Source: Cellulomonas sp. ACRRI (GTDB taxonomy: Bacteria; Actinomycetota; Actinomycetes; Actinomycetales; Cellulomonadaceae). From it: a stretch of 64,000 nt of DNA. Below, one piece after another: positions 7,829-15,540 of the stretch. Position 1 is the first letter of the stretch. Each line of letters opens with the position of its first letter. The stretch lies in assembly GCF_022346185.1 (NCBI RefSeq), contig NZ_JAKRMS010000001.1, positions 62,001 to 126,000 on the forward strand, written 5' to 3'. The position numbers were made by a program, and so were the translations under genes. The notes below the pieces were generated by a model that did not search any database, was not told the origin of the DNA, and saw only the letters and a list, made by a program, of their open reading frames with translations.

Positions 7829-8179
7829 GTGCGCGCAGGCAGGGACGTGCTGGTCGGAGCGGTCGCCGGGGCGGTGCTGCTCGCGGTCGCGGGGTGCGCC
7901 CCGGGCGCGGACATCGAGATCGCGAACCAGGCCGACGACGACGTGACCGTCCGGCTCGGCGACGAGGAGCGCACCGAGGTGGGCGACGGCGGCGGCGCGC
8001 TGCTCCTGGACGTCACGGAGTGCTACGGCCCGCCGCTCGTGGTCACCTACGCCGACGCGCGGGAGGTCGTGGTCGACGACGACCTGTGCCCGGGCGACCT
8101 GCTCCGCGTGACGCAGGACCACGTCGACCTCGTGCGCGCGGCCGACCGGGCGGCGTCCGGCGACGGCGCGCACGGGTAG
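7829..8179 (+). CDS. Small lipoprotein of unknown function
   Basis: A 116-residue secreted lipoprotein. The N-terminus is basic (MRAGRD), followed by a hydrophobic stretch and a lipobox LAVAGC (Cys near residue 23). The mature part is acidic, with about four short strand-like segments and two cysteines (in ECYG and DLCPG) that could form a disulfide outside the cell. No family is recognised. It is monocistronic and followed by a strong hairpin. Confidence 0.75.
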   Translation: MRAGRDVLVGAVAGAVLLAVAGCAPGADIEIANQADDDVTVRLGDEERTEVGDGGGALLLDVTECYGPPLVVTYADAREVVVDDDLCPGDLLRVTQDHVDLVRAADRAASGDGAHG

Positions 8180-8290
8180 CGCGCGACGGACGCCGGCGCA
8201 CCCCGCGCCGGCACGACCCGGCGGGGGGACGCCGTGCTGCTGACCGGTGACGCCCGCCCAGAGGCGCGCGAGCCCGTGCTGCTCGACGCC

Positions 8291-8321
8291 GGCGGGCGCC
8301 CGGCGGTTCCGGGCGCCCGCC
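8291..8321. terminator. Bidirectional hairpin between convergent genes
   Basis: A perfect 13-bp stem (8291-8303 with 8309-8321) and a 5-base loop lie between the lipoprotein gene and the convergent HNH gene. Being symmetric, it can end both transcripts. Confidence 0.7.
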
Positions 8322-8447
8322 GCGACGCGCGCCGAGGGGGCATCCGACACGTCCAGGGGGTCGCCGGCGGATGCTCGCTCGACGTGTCGGCTGCCCGCTC
8401 GGCGCTGACCGCGAGGCGGGGCGCGCGGGCGCGCCGCGCGGACGCGG

Positions 8448-8828
8448 TCAGCGCCGCAGGCGGCGCAGCTGCGCCGCGACGTACGACCGGGCCCGACGCT
8501 GGCCACCGCGCTCGGCGATCGCCGCGGCGACGGCGTCGAGAGAACGGGCGACCGCGTCGGCGTCCGGGTCCCAGCCGCGGCGTGCGCACTCCTCCAGCCA
8601 CTCGACGACGCCGCGGTGACCGCGCTCGGCGTTGCACCGGCGGCACGCGGGCACCTCGTTCTCGAGCCAGGACGGCCCGCCCTTGGACCGCGGAACGAGG
8701 TGCTCGCGCGTCGGCGGGACGAGCGGGCCGAACGCCCGCCCGCACCAGACGCACCGGGCGCCGTCCCGTTCGACGGCGAGGCGCAGCCGCTCCGCGCGCG
8801 GAGCACGTCGGGGGCCGGTGGTGGGCAT
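8448..8828 (-). CDS. HNH endonuclease domain protein
   Basis: A 126-residue protein carrying a complete HNH core: Cys26-x2-Cys29 (CVWC), the EHLVPRSKGG catalytic His segment (about residues 42-51), then ACRRCNAERGH with Cys62, Cys65, Asn66 and His71. The two CxxC pairs should hold a structural zinc. Stand-alone HNH proteins of this size are metal-dependent nucleases, often of phage or defence origin, but no neighbour here points to either. The ATG at 8828 was chosen because residues further upstream are low-complexity arginine-rich. Confidence 0.82.
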   Translation of the reverse strand: MPTTGPRRAPRAERLRLAVERDGARCVWCGRAFGPLVPPTREHLVPRSKGGPSWLENEVPACRRCNAERGHRGVVEWLEECARRGWDPDADAVARSLDAVAAAIAERGGQRRARSYVAAQLRRLRR

Positions 8829-9054
8829 GCGGCCGACGCTACGTCGGGCGCGGCGCACCGGCGCGCGCGTCAGCCCCGTGGCGGCGGAGCGACGACGCCG
8901 CGCAGCGCGCGCCCGCATTCGCCGATCCGGCCCTGCGAACCGTCGTCGCCGTGGTCCCGGACCTCCGGACCGCACGGCACGTCGGGCACCGCGCCGCCGG
9001 GCACGCTGCCGTCCGGCGGGCGCGTGACCACCGGCGGGCGCCGCCTCCGCGGCG

Positions 9055-9678
9055 TCAGGCGTCCGGGTGCCGTCCCGTCCCGGCGGACGCCGGCCGCCCG
9101 GCGGGCTCGTAGGTCTGCACCGTCACGCCGCCCGGCGTCGTCGTGGACGACACCAGCGTCAGGCGCAGGTACGGCCCGTCCTGGGGGAACAGCCGTTCCC
9201 CCTGCCCGACCACGACCGGGTAGACCAGCAGCCTCATGCGGTCGACCAGGCCGTGCGCCAGCAGCCAGCGGACCAGGGCACCGCTCCCGGGCACGAGCAG
9301 GTCGCCGTCGCCCGTCGACCGGAGCCGGCCCACCGCCTCGGCCAGGTCGCCCGCGAGCACCGTCGTGCCGGGCCACGCCGGGTGGGTCAGCGTGCGGGAC
9401 GCGACGTACCTCGGCCTGTCGTGCAGCGCGGCCGCGACCGGGTGCGACGCGGGGTCCGGGAACGTGCCCCAGTACCCCGCGAAGATCTCGTACGTGCGCC
9501 GCCCGAGCAGGAACGCCGCCGCGTCGTCGTACTCCGCCGCGACCAGGTCGCCGACCGCGGGGTCTCCCGAGCCGAGCGCCCATCCGCCGCGCGTGAACCC
9601 GCCCCGGGGGTCCTCGTCGGCGGAGCCCATGCCCTGCAGCACGCCGTCGAGCGAGACGTGCGTCGTCGTCGTCAACCG
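9055..9678 (-). CDS. Dihydrofolate reductase family protein (RibD C-terminal-like)
   Basis: A 207-residue protein of the DHFR/RibD_C superfamily. It opens with TTTHVSLDGVLQG, the usual first strand and loop of the group, then GRRTYEIFAGYW (about residues 67-78), a serine/threonine pair for NADPH binding, and GSGALVRWLLAHGLVDRMRL with the final YPVVVGQGERLF. Such proteins bind NADPH and are often annotated as dihydrofolate reductases, although most do not make tetrahydrofolate. It is monocistronic; the ATG is preceded by GGAGG. Confidence 0.88.
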   Translation of the reverse strand, partial: RLTTTTHVSLDGVLQGMGSADEDPRGGFTRGGWALGSGDPAVGDLVAAEYDDAAAFLLGRRTYEIFAGYWGTFPDPASHPVAAALHDRPRYVASRTLTHPAWPGTTVLAGDLAEAVGRLRSTGDGDLLVPGSGALVRWLLAHGLVDRMRLLVYPVVVGQGERLFPQDGPYLRLTLVSSTTTPGGVTVQTYEPAGRPASAGTGRHPDA

Positions 9679-9907
9679 CATCGCGGGACCTCCTCGTCCG
9701 GTCGTGGGACCGAGCGTAGGCACGCGCACCCGCCCGCCGGGGACCGTGGGCGTCAGCGGCACGCCCCGAGCGTCGCCGGCAGGTCCTCGTGCAGCTCGAA
9801 CCAGACCGGTGCGCGGGGTCGCGGTCGAGGCCGTCGATCGACGCCGGACCGTCGCGCCCCCTGTTCGTGCACCAGCTCCGGCTCGCCGCGGGCGCCCCGT
9901 GCCGGCG

Positions 9908-10894
9908 CTAGGGGATCTCGGGGTGCGCCGCGAGGTACGCCTCCGCCTCGGCCACCGCCGCCCGCTGGTGGGCCAGCCGCGCCTCCAGCTCATCGCGGAA
10001 CGTCACCAGCACCGGTGCCTGGGCCGCGGCCCGGGCGTCCGCCATGCGCTGCACGAAGTCGACCGCCGTCTTGCACTGCACGTCCGTCACGGCGAGCGCG
10101 ACGGAGTCCCGGTCCCACCGGCTCAGCGACGCCCCGGCGACGGTGTAGCCGCTGTCGCCGCCGGCGGGCTCGAGCCCGTGCTCGGCGAGGCACGCCGTCC
10201 AGTCCGCGACGGCTGCGCGGGTCGCCTCGGATGCCTGCGCCGCCTCCCACGCGGTCCCGAGGGCGGCGGCGAGCTCATCGCTGCCGTCGACCTCCGGGCT
10301 CATCGCTCGCACGGCCGCCGACTTTCCGCAGGCCTCCCAGACGGTCTGCGGCACGTCGGCGTCGACCGCACCGGCGGGGCGCCCGCCCTCGGGCGGCACC
10401 GCGTAGCCGTACTCCTGTGCCTCGCCGAGGTCCCAGACGCCGAACGTGCGGTCGCTGTGCGGGTCGCCCGGGACGGCCGTCTCCCACGCGATCTCCCGGC
10501 CCACCTCGACCTCGGCGCAGCGCTTCATCTCCCAGGCCCGCGCGCGCCCGACGACGGCCCACTCGTCCTCGGTCAGGTCGTACCGGGCCAGCGGGAAGGT
10601 GATCGTGCCGGCCACGGGGTCGACCTCGGCGTGCAGGTCCGCCTCCGTCAGGGTCGGAGCGGGGGAGGAGGTGCCCGCGGGCTGGAGCTCGTGGGGTGCG
10701 GTGTCGAGCGCGCGCACCCCGGACCAGGCGCCCGCGACGGCCAGGGCCGTCACGGCGAGCGCGGCGCCACCGCGGGCCAGGCGCCGCCGCCGGCCGCCGC
10801 GCACGACCGCGGCGAGGTCGACGGACATCGCGGGCGCCTCGGCGTCGGCGCGGGCGCGGAGCCGGCGGGCGAGGTCGTCGTCGGGGGTGCTCAT
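9908..10894 (-). CDS. Membrane-anchored protein coupled to sigma factor, probable anti-sigma factor
   Basis: A 328-residue protein with a short N-terminal cytosolic region, one membrane segment (about residues 41-60, GGAALAVTALAVAGAW) and a large extracellular domain. It starts inside the sigma gene's stop (ATGA overlap), so the two are translationally coupled, as is normal for ECF sigma/anti-sigma pairs. The outside domain contains Cys residues near EMKRCAEVE, WEACGKS, WTACLAEHG and VQCKTA, which could make disulfides. No zinc-binding HxxxCxxC motif is visible, so this is not a ZAS-type anti-sigma factor. The role is inferred from context. Confidence 0.6.
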   Translation of the reverse strand: MSTPDDDLARRLRARADAEAPAMSVDLAAVVRGGRRRRLARGGAALAVTALAVAGAWSGVRALDTAPHELQPAGTSSPAPTLTEADLHAEVDPVAGTITFPLARYDLTEDEWAVVGRARAWEMKRCAEVEVGREIAWETAVPGDPHSDRTFGVWDLGEAQEYGYAVPPEGGRPAGAVDADVPQTVWEACGKSAAVRAMSPEVDGSDELAAALGTAWEAAQASEATRAAVADWTACLAEHGLEPAGGDSGYTVAGASLSRWDRDSVALAVTDVQCKTAVDFVQRMADARAAAQAPVLVTFRDELEARLAHQRAAVAEAEAYLAAHPEIP

Positions 10895-11550
10895 CGGTGG
10901 CTCCCGTCCCGGGCGGCGCCCGCGTCGGTGTCGTCGGTGTCATCGGGGGCGAGGACGGCGCGGAGCGCGGCCATCGCCCGGGAGGCGGTCGACTTCACGG
11001 TCCCGGCGCTCACGCCGAGGTCCTCGGCCACCTCGGCCTCGGACAGGTCGAGGAAGTGCCGCAGGACCACGACGCGGCGCTGCCGCGGGGTCAGGGTCGC
11101 GAGCGCCCGGACGAGCTGGTCCCGGTCGCCGGTGCGGTCTCCCGCCGGCCGGCCGTGCAGCGGCGTGCTGTCGGGGCCGACGTCCTCGGGCGGCACCAGC
11201 ACCTCGCGCCGCCGGCGGCGCCAGTGGTCGACGCGCAGGTTGGCCAGGACGCGGCGGGTGTACCCGAGCGGGTCGCGCTGCCGGACGTGCCCCCACCGGC
11301 TGTAGGTCCGCACGAGCGCCTGCTGCACGAGCTCCTCGGCCTGGTGCCGGTCGCCGCAGAGCAGCCAGGCGGTGCGGAGCAGGTCGCCCTGGTGGAGCCG
11401 GACGAACTCGGTGAACTGGCGGTCGCGGTCGACCGCGACGGGGGCGACCTCGTCGGCACCGGGCGGGTCGATCGCCGTCCGGGCGGGTGGCGCGTGCCCG
11501 GCTGCCTCGAACCTCTCGCGCAGGAAGTCCACGCCGTCCGCGCTGCTCAT
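10891..11550 (-). CDS. ECF sigma factor, SigE-like family
   Basis: A 219-residue group 4 sigma factor. Region 2 runs around GDLLRTAWLLCGDRHQAEEL (about residues 52-71), with the core-binding DxAQEL position replaced by HQAEEL. Region 4 is LTPRQRRVVVLRHFLDLSEA onward, with the helix-turn-helix EDLGVSAGTVKSTASRAMAAL. There is no long region between, as expected. It is the first gene of a two-gene unit with the membrane protein at 9908-10894. The start was placed at the ATG at 11550; a GTG nine bases upstream is possible. Confidence 0.88.
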   Translation of the reverse strand: MSSADGVDFLRERFEAAGHAPPARTAIDPPGADEVAPVAVDRDRQFTEFVRLHQGDLLRTAWLLCGDRHQAEELVQQALVRTYSRWGHVRQRDPLGYTRRVLANLRVDHWRRRRREVLVPPEDVGPDSTPLHGRPAGDRTGDRDQLVRALATLTPRQRRVVVLRHFLDLSEAEVAEDLGVSAGTVKSTASRAMAALRAVLAPDDTDDTDAGAARDGSHR

Positions 11551-11629
11551 GGTGGTCACACCGTAGAAGACGCAGCGGCGCGCGGATGGGTTGCGTCGGC
11601 CGCCGGGCGCCGCGCGGGAGGATCGTCGC

Positions 11630-12172
11630 ATGGCCGGCGACCTCCTCCTGCGGATCCACAGCCCCGAGTTCCGCGCGATGTCCGAGCGGGTGCTGCGGGC
11701 CACCGAGCTGACCTCGCGGCTGAACGTCCTGCCGTTCGACGACGAGGCGGGGCGCTCCGCGCTCCTGGAGCGGATCCTGGGCCGTCCGCTGCCCGACGGC
11801 GTGACGATCTACCCGCCGTTCTTCACCGACCACGGCCTGAACCTCGACCTCGGCGACCGGGTGTTCATCAACCAGAACTGCACGTTCCTCGACTACGCGG
11901 GCATCCGGCTCGGTCCGCGGGTGCTGGTGGCGCCGAAGGCCACGTTCGTCACGGTCGGGCACCCCGTGGACACCGAGGACCGCCGCGTCTGGCTCACCGG
12001 CGGACCGATCGACGTCGGCGAGAACGTCTGGATCGGCGCCGGCGCGACGATCCTGCCCGGGGTGACGATCGGCCGGGACTCGGTCGTCGCGGCGGGCGCC
12101 GTGGTCGCCGAGGACGTGCCGGAGCGGAGCCTCGTCACGGGCAGCAAGGCGGCCGTGCGACGGACCTGGTGA
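11630..12172 (+). CDS. Sugar O-acetyltransferase, maltose/galactoside type
   Basis: A 180-residue left-handed beta-helix acetyltransferase of the LacA/Maa group. Hexapeptide repeats are visible from GVTIYPPFFTD to the C-terminus. The NQNCTFLDYAGIRLG turn and the VGHPVDTEDRR segment, which carries the catalytic His, match this family. It would transfer acetyl from acetyl-CoA to a sugar hydroxyl in the cytosol as a trimer. The ATG at 11630 has GGAGG eight bases upstream; residues further upstream are not conserved. Confidence 0.88.
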   Translation: MAGDLLLRIHSPEFRAMSERVLRATELTSRLNVLPFDDEAGRSALLERILGRPLPDGVTIYPPFFTDHGLNLDLGDRVFINQNCTFLDYAGIRLGPRVLVAPKATFVTVGHPVDTEDRRVWLTGGPIDVGENVWIGAGATILPGVTIGRDSVVAAGAVVAEDVPERSLVTGSKAAVRRTW

Positions 12173-12184
12173 CGCCGGGGCCCG

Positions 12185-12475
12185 TCAGGACGCGACGCGC
12201 ACGCCGCCGGCCCCGGTGAGCGCCGGGGCCTCCGCCCGCCGGATCTCCGCCCAGAGGTCGTCCAGCGAGAGCCCCAGCACCTCGGCGACGGCCGCGACGG
12301 TCGGGAACGCGGGGGTCGCGACGCGCCCGGACTCGATCTTGCGGAGCGTCTCGGGGGAGACGCCGGCGTCCAGCGCGACCGCCAGCACGGTGCGCGCACC
12401 GCGCGCCCGCCGCAGCAGGGCGCCGAGCCGGCGGCCGCGCTCGACGTCGTCGGGGGTGAGCGGGAGCCTGACCAT
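12185..12475 (-). CDS. XRE family transcriptional regulator
   Basis: A 96-residue protein consisting of a Cro/C1-type helix-turn-helix. Helices 2-3 lie around LAVALDAGVSPETLRKIESG (about residues 31-50), and the following helices fit TVAAVAEVLGLSLDDLW. It has no ligand domain. It is divergent from a methionine aminopeptidase gene, and the 68 bases between their starts hold repeated CCGGGAT words, so it probably represses itself and the peptidase. Confidence 0.85.
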   Translation of the reverse strand: MVRLPLTPDDVERGRRLGALLRRARGARTVLAVALDAGVSPETLRKIESGRVATPAFPTVAAVAEVLGLSLDDLWAEIRRAEAPALTGAGGVRVAS

Positions 12476-12477
12476 GC

Positions 12478-12520
12478 CCGGGATTCTAGTACCGGGATAG
12501 CATGGCCGGGATAGTTATCC
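12478..12520. promoter_or_regulatory. Repeated operator between XRE regulator and methionine aminopeptidase
   Basis: CCGGGAT occurs three times at 14-base intervals: CCGGGATT (12478-12485), CCGGGATAG (12492-12500) and CCGGGATAG (12506-12514). The last also forms the dyad GGATA-GT-TATCC (12509-12520). Fourteen-base phasing is close to 1.3 helical turns. Divergent control by the XRE protein is inferred. Confidence 0.5.
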
Positions 12521-12543
12521 GCACGGCGCTGGAAGGCCGCACG

Positions 12544-13311
12544 ATGATCGAGATCCTGAACCCCGCCGAGCTGGACCGCGCCCGCGCGACCGGCGCCCTC
12601 GTGGCGTCGATCCTGCGCACGATGCAGGAACGCAGCACCGTCGGGACGAACCTGCTGGAAATCGACCGGTGGACCCGGGCGATGATCGCGGACGCCGGGG
12701 CGGAGTCCTGCTACGTCGACTACGCGCCGTCGTTCGGCCGCGGGCCGTTCGGGCACTACATCTGCACCTCGGTCAACGACGCCGTGCTGCACGGCAAGCC
12801 GCACGACTACGTGCTCGCCGACGGCGACCTGCTGACCCTCGACCTGGCGGTATCGCTCGACGGGATCGTCGCGGACTCCGCGGTGAGCTTCGTGGTCGGG
12901 AGGTCCCGGCCCGCGGAGAGCCTGGCGCTGATCGACGCCACCGAGCGTGCGCTGGCCGCCGGGATCGCCGCCGCCGGCCCGGGCGCCCGCGTCGGGGACC
13001 TGTCGCACGCGATCGGGACCGTGCTCACCGAGGCCGGGTACACGGTGAACACCGAGTTCGGCGGGCACGGCGTCGGGTCGACGATGCACCAGGACCCGCA
13101 CATCGCGAACACGGGCCGGGCCGGGCGCGGCTACACCCTGCGGCCGGGGCTGCTGCTCGCGATCGAGCCGTGGGTCATGGCGGACACCGACGAGCTGGTC
13201 ACGGACGCCGACGGCTGGACGCTGCGCAGCGCGACGGGCGCGCGGACGGCGCACAGCGAGCACACGGTGGCGATCACCGAGGACGGGGTGGAGGTCCTCA
13301 CGCTGCGCTGA
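12544..13311 (+). CDS. map: Type I methionine aminopeptidase
   Basis: A 255-residue cytosolic metallopeptidase that removes N-terminal Met. All five metal ligands are seen in order: Asp in LTLDLAVS, Asp in IVADSAVSF, His in GGHGVGSTMHQDP, Glu in LLAIEPW, and Glu in SEHTVAIT. The substrate His of CTSVNDAVLHGKP is also present. I placed the start at the ATG at 12544 because an ATG at 12502 lies within the operator repeats and adds residues not seen in the family. It is probably a second, conditionally expressed copy rather than the housekeeping gene, because it sits under a private XRE regulator and not near ribosomal genes (inference). Confidence 0.88.
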   Translation: MIEILNPAELDRARATGALVASILRTMQERSTVGTNLLEIDRWTRAMIADAGAESCYVDYAPSFGRGPFGHYICTSVNDAVLHGKPHDYVLADGDLLTLDLAVSLDGIVADSAVSFVVGRSRPAESLALIDATERALAAGIAAAGPGARVGDLSHAIGTVLTEAGYTVNTEFGGHGVGSTMHQDPHIANTGRAGRGYTLRPGLLLAIEPWVMADTDELVTDADGWTLRSATGARTAHSEHTVAITEDGVEVLTLR

Positions 13312-13358
13312 CCCGCGACGCCGGCGCCTGCGAATTCGAAGCACCTAGGATGGGGCGC

Positions 13359-13871
13359 ATGACCGACGCCGCCCAGCCGTCCCTCGACCCCGTGGAGCTC
13401 GGCGCGTACTTCGCGCTCATCGAGGTGAGCAGCCTGCTGCGGCACACCGTCGAGCAGCAGCTGCAGGAGGCGGGCGGGCTGAGCTACGTCCAGTTCCAGC
13501 TGCTCGCGACGCTCGGGGACGCGCCGGAGGGCAGCCGGCGCATGACGGACCTGGCCGACGGCGTCGTGTACAGCCGCAGCGGTCTGACCTACCAGGCGGG
13601 CCTGCTGGAGAAGGCGGGGCTCGTGACGCGCGCGCCGGCCCCCGACGACGAGCGCGGCGTCACGGTGACGATCACGGACGCCGGGCGCGGCGTGCTCGCC
13701 CGGGTGTTCCCGGGGCACATCGGCGTGGTGCGGGACCTGCTGGTCGAGCCGCTGCCGCGCGAGGACGTCGAGGCGCTCGCGCGGGTGCTCGGCACGGTCC
13801 GGGACCACCTGCGGGCGAACCCGCCGCGGTCGGCGGCGCCGCGCCGCCGCGGCCGGGCGGCGCGGGGGTGA
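13359..13871 (+). CDS. MarR family transcriptional regulator
   Basis: A 170-residue winged-helix regulator. The recognition helix lies around MTDLADGVVYSRSGLTYQAG and the wing around APDDERGVTVTITDAG, as in MarR proteins. The C-terminal tail is Arg/Pro rich. Two ATGs compete (13350 and 13359); the second is better spaced from AGGATGGGG. It is 47 bases downstream of map on the same strand, but a CGAATTCG palindrome (13331-13338) in between suggests its own promoter. The ligand is unknown. Confidence 0.85.
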   Translation: MTDAAQPSLDPVELGAYFALIEVSSLLRHTVEQQLQEAGGLSYVQFQLLATLGDAPEGSRRMTDLADGVVYSRSGLTYQAGLLEKAGLVTRAPAPDDERGVTVTITDAGRGVLARVFPGHIGVVRDLLVEPLPREDVEALARVLGTVRDHLRANPPRSAAPRRRGRAARG

Positions 13872-13995
13872 CGAGGTCGCCCGGCCCGCCGACCCCGGCG
13901 AGCGCCCACCGGACCGGTCGCCGTGGAGGTGGCCGGAGGGCGCGGCCTCGCGGCGCGGTCCGGGACGTGCGCCCCGGGGCCGCTCGGCGCGCGCG

Positions 13996-14562
13996 TCACT
14001 GCCCGACGCGGCCGTCGACGCACTCCCGCAGCAGGTCCGCGTGCCCGCAGTGCCGCGCGTACTCCTCGATCCGGTGCACCTGCAGCTCGCGGACGGCGAT
14101 CCCGTCGGCACCCAGGCGCTCGCCCAGGTCCGGGTGCCGGGCGACGACGGCGTCGGTCGCGGCCTGCTCCCGCGCCAGGTCGGCGAACGCCGCGGACACC
14201 TGGTCGGGGTCGGCCGCGGCGTCCTCGAAGGCCGCGTCTCCCGCGCCGTAGAGCCGGGCCGGCGGGTCGCCGGGGGTGATCCACCCGCGCCAGTCCCGCT
14301 CGACCTCGGCCAGGTGCCGGACGAGCCCGAGCAGCGACAGGGTGGAGGGCGGCACCGACCGCCGGGCGAGCTGCTCGGGGTCCAGGTCCTCGCACTTCAT
14401 GAGCAGCGTCGCGCGGTACCGGCCCAGGTAGTCGAGGAGCGTCGGCAGCTCGCCGTCCGGGCTGACGCCCTCGCTGTTCCGCGGGTCGTCCGCGGGGTCG
14501 ACCCACATGTCGGGGTACACCGTCGCCCTGGTCCACCGGGTGGGCTGGTCCATGCGGCCCAT
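13996..14562 (-). CDS. DinB/DUF664 family protein
   Basis: A 188-residue four-helix-bundle protein of the DinB-like DUF664 group. The family marks are visible: LLGLVRHLAEVERDW (first metal His, about residues 79-93) and the C-terminal HRIEEYARHCGHADLLREC with two further His residues. This group includes mycothiol- or bacillithiol-dependent transferases, which fits an actinobacterium; the actual substrate is unknown. The start could also be the ATG nine bases downstream (MDQPTRW). Confidence 0.88.
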   Translation of the reverse strand: MGRMDQPTRWTRATVYPDMWVDPADDPRNSEGVSPDGELPTLLDYLGRYRATLLMKCEDLDPEQLARRSVPPSTLSLLGLVRHLAEVERDWRGWITPGDPPARLYGAGDAAFEDAAADPDQVSAAFADLAREQAATDAVVARHPDLGERLGADGIAVRELQVHRIEEYARHCGHADLLRECVDGRVGQ

Positions 14563-14610
14563 GGTCGCCCCGCGGTCGTCCCGGCGGCCACCGGATTCCG
14601 GGTCCGGTGC

Positions 14611-15384
14611 TCAGCCGGCCCCCGGCTGCGCGCCGAGCGCCGCGACGTGGGACTCCACCCACGCCGCGTCGTCGAGGTACATCCCGACGTGCCCGAGCAG
14701 CCGGGCGTCGCCGCCGGCACGCTCCCGGGTGAACCGGGCGAGCTCGCGCAGCCGCACCGGGACCGCGGCGAGGACGTCGTCCGGGCGCACGCCGCCGTAG
14801 GACCGGCAGAGCAGGTCCAGGCGCCGCCGGCGCTCGGCCACGGGGACCGGACCCGGGTCGGCTCCGGCCGGGCCGAGCGGGACCAGCCGGTACGCCAGGT
14901 ACGCCAGGTCCCAGGCGCGCGGCCCCGGCGCGGCGGTGTCCCAGTCGATCAGGGCCACGAGGCGGCCGTCCCGGAACACCATGTTGTCCGGCGACGTGTC
15001 GCTGTGGCAGACCACCTCGGCGGGCTCGCGCGGCGGCAGCCGCCACACGGCGCCGGCCCGGTCGAACGACACCGACGCGTCGTGCACGCGCCGGAGCAGC
15101 GCGGCGGCGTCGGCGAGCACCTCGTCCCGCCAGACCCACGCGGGCAGCGGGTAGCGGGGCACGTCACCGGGCACGTGCTCGGTCGTGTCCCGGCCGCGGT
15201 CGTCGACGCCGAGCGGGGCCGGGACGCCGACGACGCCCGCCGCGCGCAGGTGGGCGAGGAGCCGCTGCACGGTCGGGGTCCACGGGCCCGCCGCGCGGCG
15301 GACGGTGCCCCCGGCCCGGACGGCGCCGCCCATGCCCCCGCCGGGGAGGCGGGCCTCGGCGGGCTCCGGCGTCGTCGTGTCCAC
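14611..15384 (-). CDS. Phosphotransferase (APH) family protein
   Basis: A 257-residue small-molecule kinase of the aminoglycoside/choline phosphotransferase fold. The catalytic loop reads CHSDTSPDNMVF (Asp as general base, Asn for Mg) near residues 125-136, followed by the metal-binding LIDWDTAAPGP. The first position of the loop is Ser rather than the usual Gly (HGD to HSD). Many such genes in actinobacteria do not confer drug resistance. GTG start. Confidence 0.82.
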   Translation of the reverse strand: MDTTTPEPAEARLPGGGMGGAVRAGGTVRRAAGPWTPTVQRLLAHLRAAGVVGVPAPLGVDDRGRDTTEHVPGDVPRYPLPAWVWRDEVLADAAALLRRVHDASVSFDRAGAVWRLPPREPAEVVCHSDTSPDNMVFRDGRLVALIDWDTAAPGPRAWDLAYLAYRLVPLGPAGADPGPVPVAERRRRLDLLCRSYGGVRPDDVLAAVPVRLRELARFTRERAGGDARLLGHVGMYLDDAAWVESHVAALGAQPGAG

Positions 15385-15540
15385 GCGGCCATGCTCGCGC
15401 GGCGGCGCGCGGTCCTCCAGCCGATTCCCGCCGCCGGTCCCCGGGGTCGGGTCGAGGGCCCACGTCGCCTCCGGCTTCCGGCGCGCCCCACCCGGATCCG
15501 CGCAGGGCGCGCCGGAGGACGTAGGCCCGGCGGCGCGGGG

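Noticed and set aside
8448-8828. HNH gene as part of a defence or restriction system
   Set aside because: No methyltransferase, helicase or other defence partner is adjacent; the neighbours are ordinary small genes.
9682-9907. Minus-strand stretch encoding PVWFELHEDLPATLGAC as a gene
   Set aside because: It may be a C-terminal remnant of some protein, but no start or further conserved part could be found, so I did not annotate it.
12502-12544. Upstream ATG at 12502 as the map start
   Set aside because: It lies inside the operator repeats and adds 14 residues not seen in methionine aminopeptidases.
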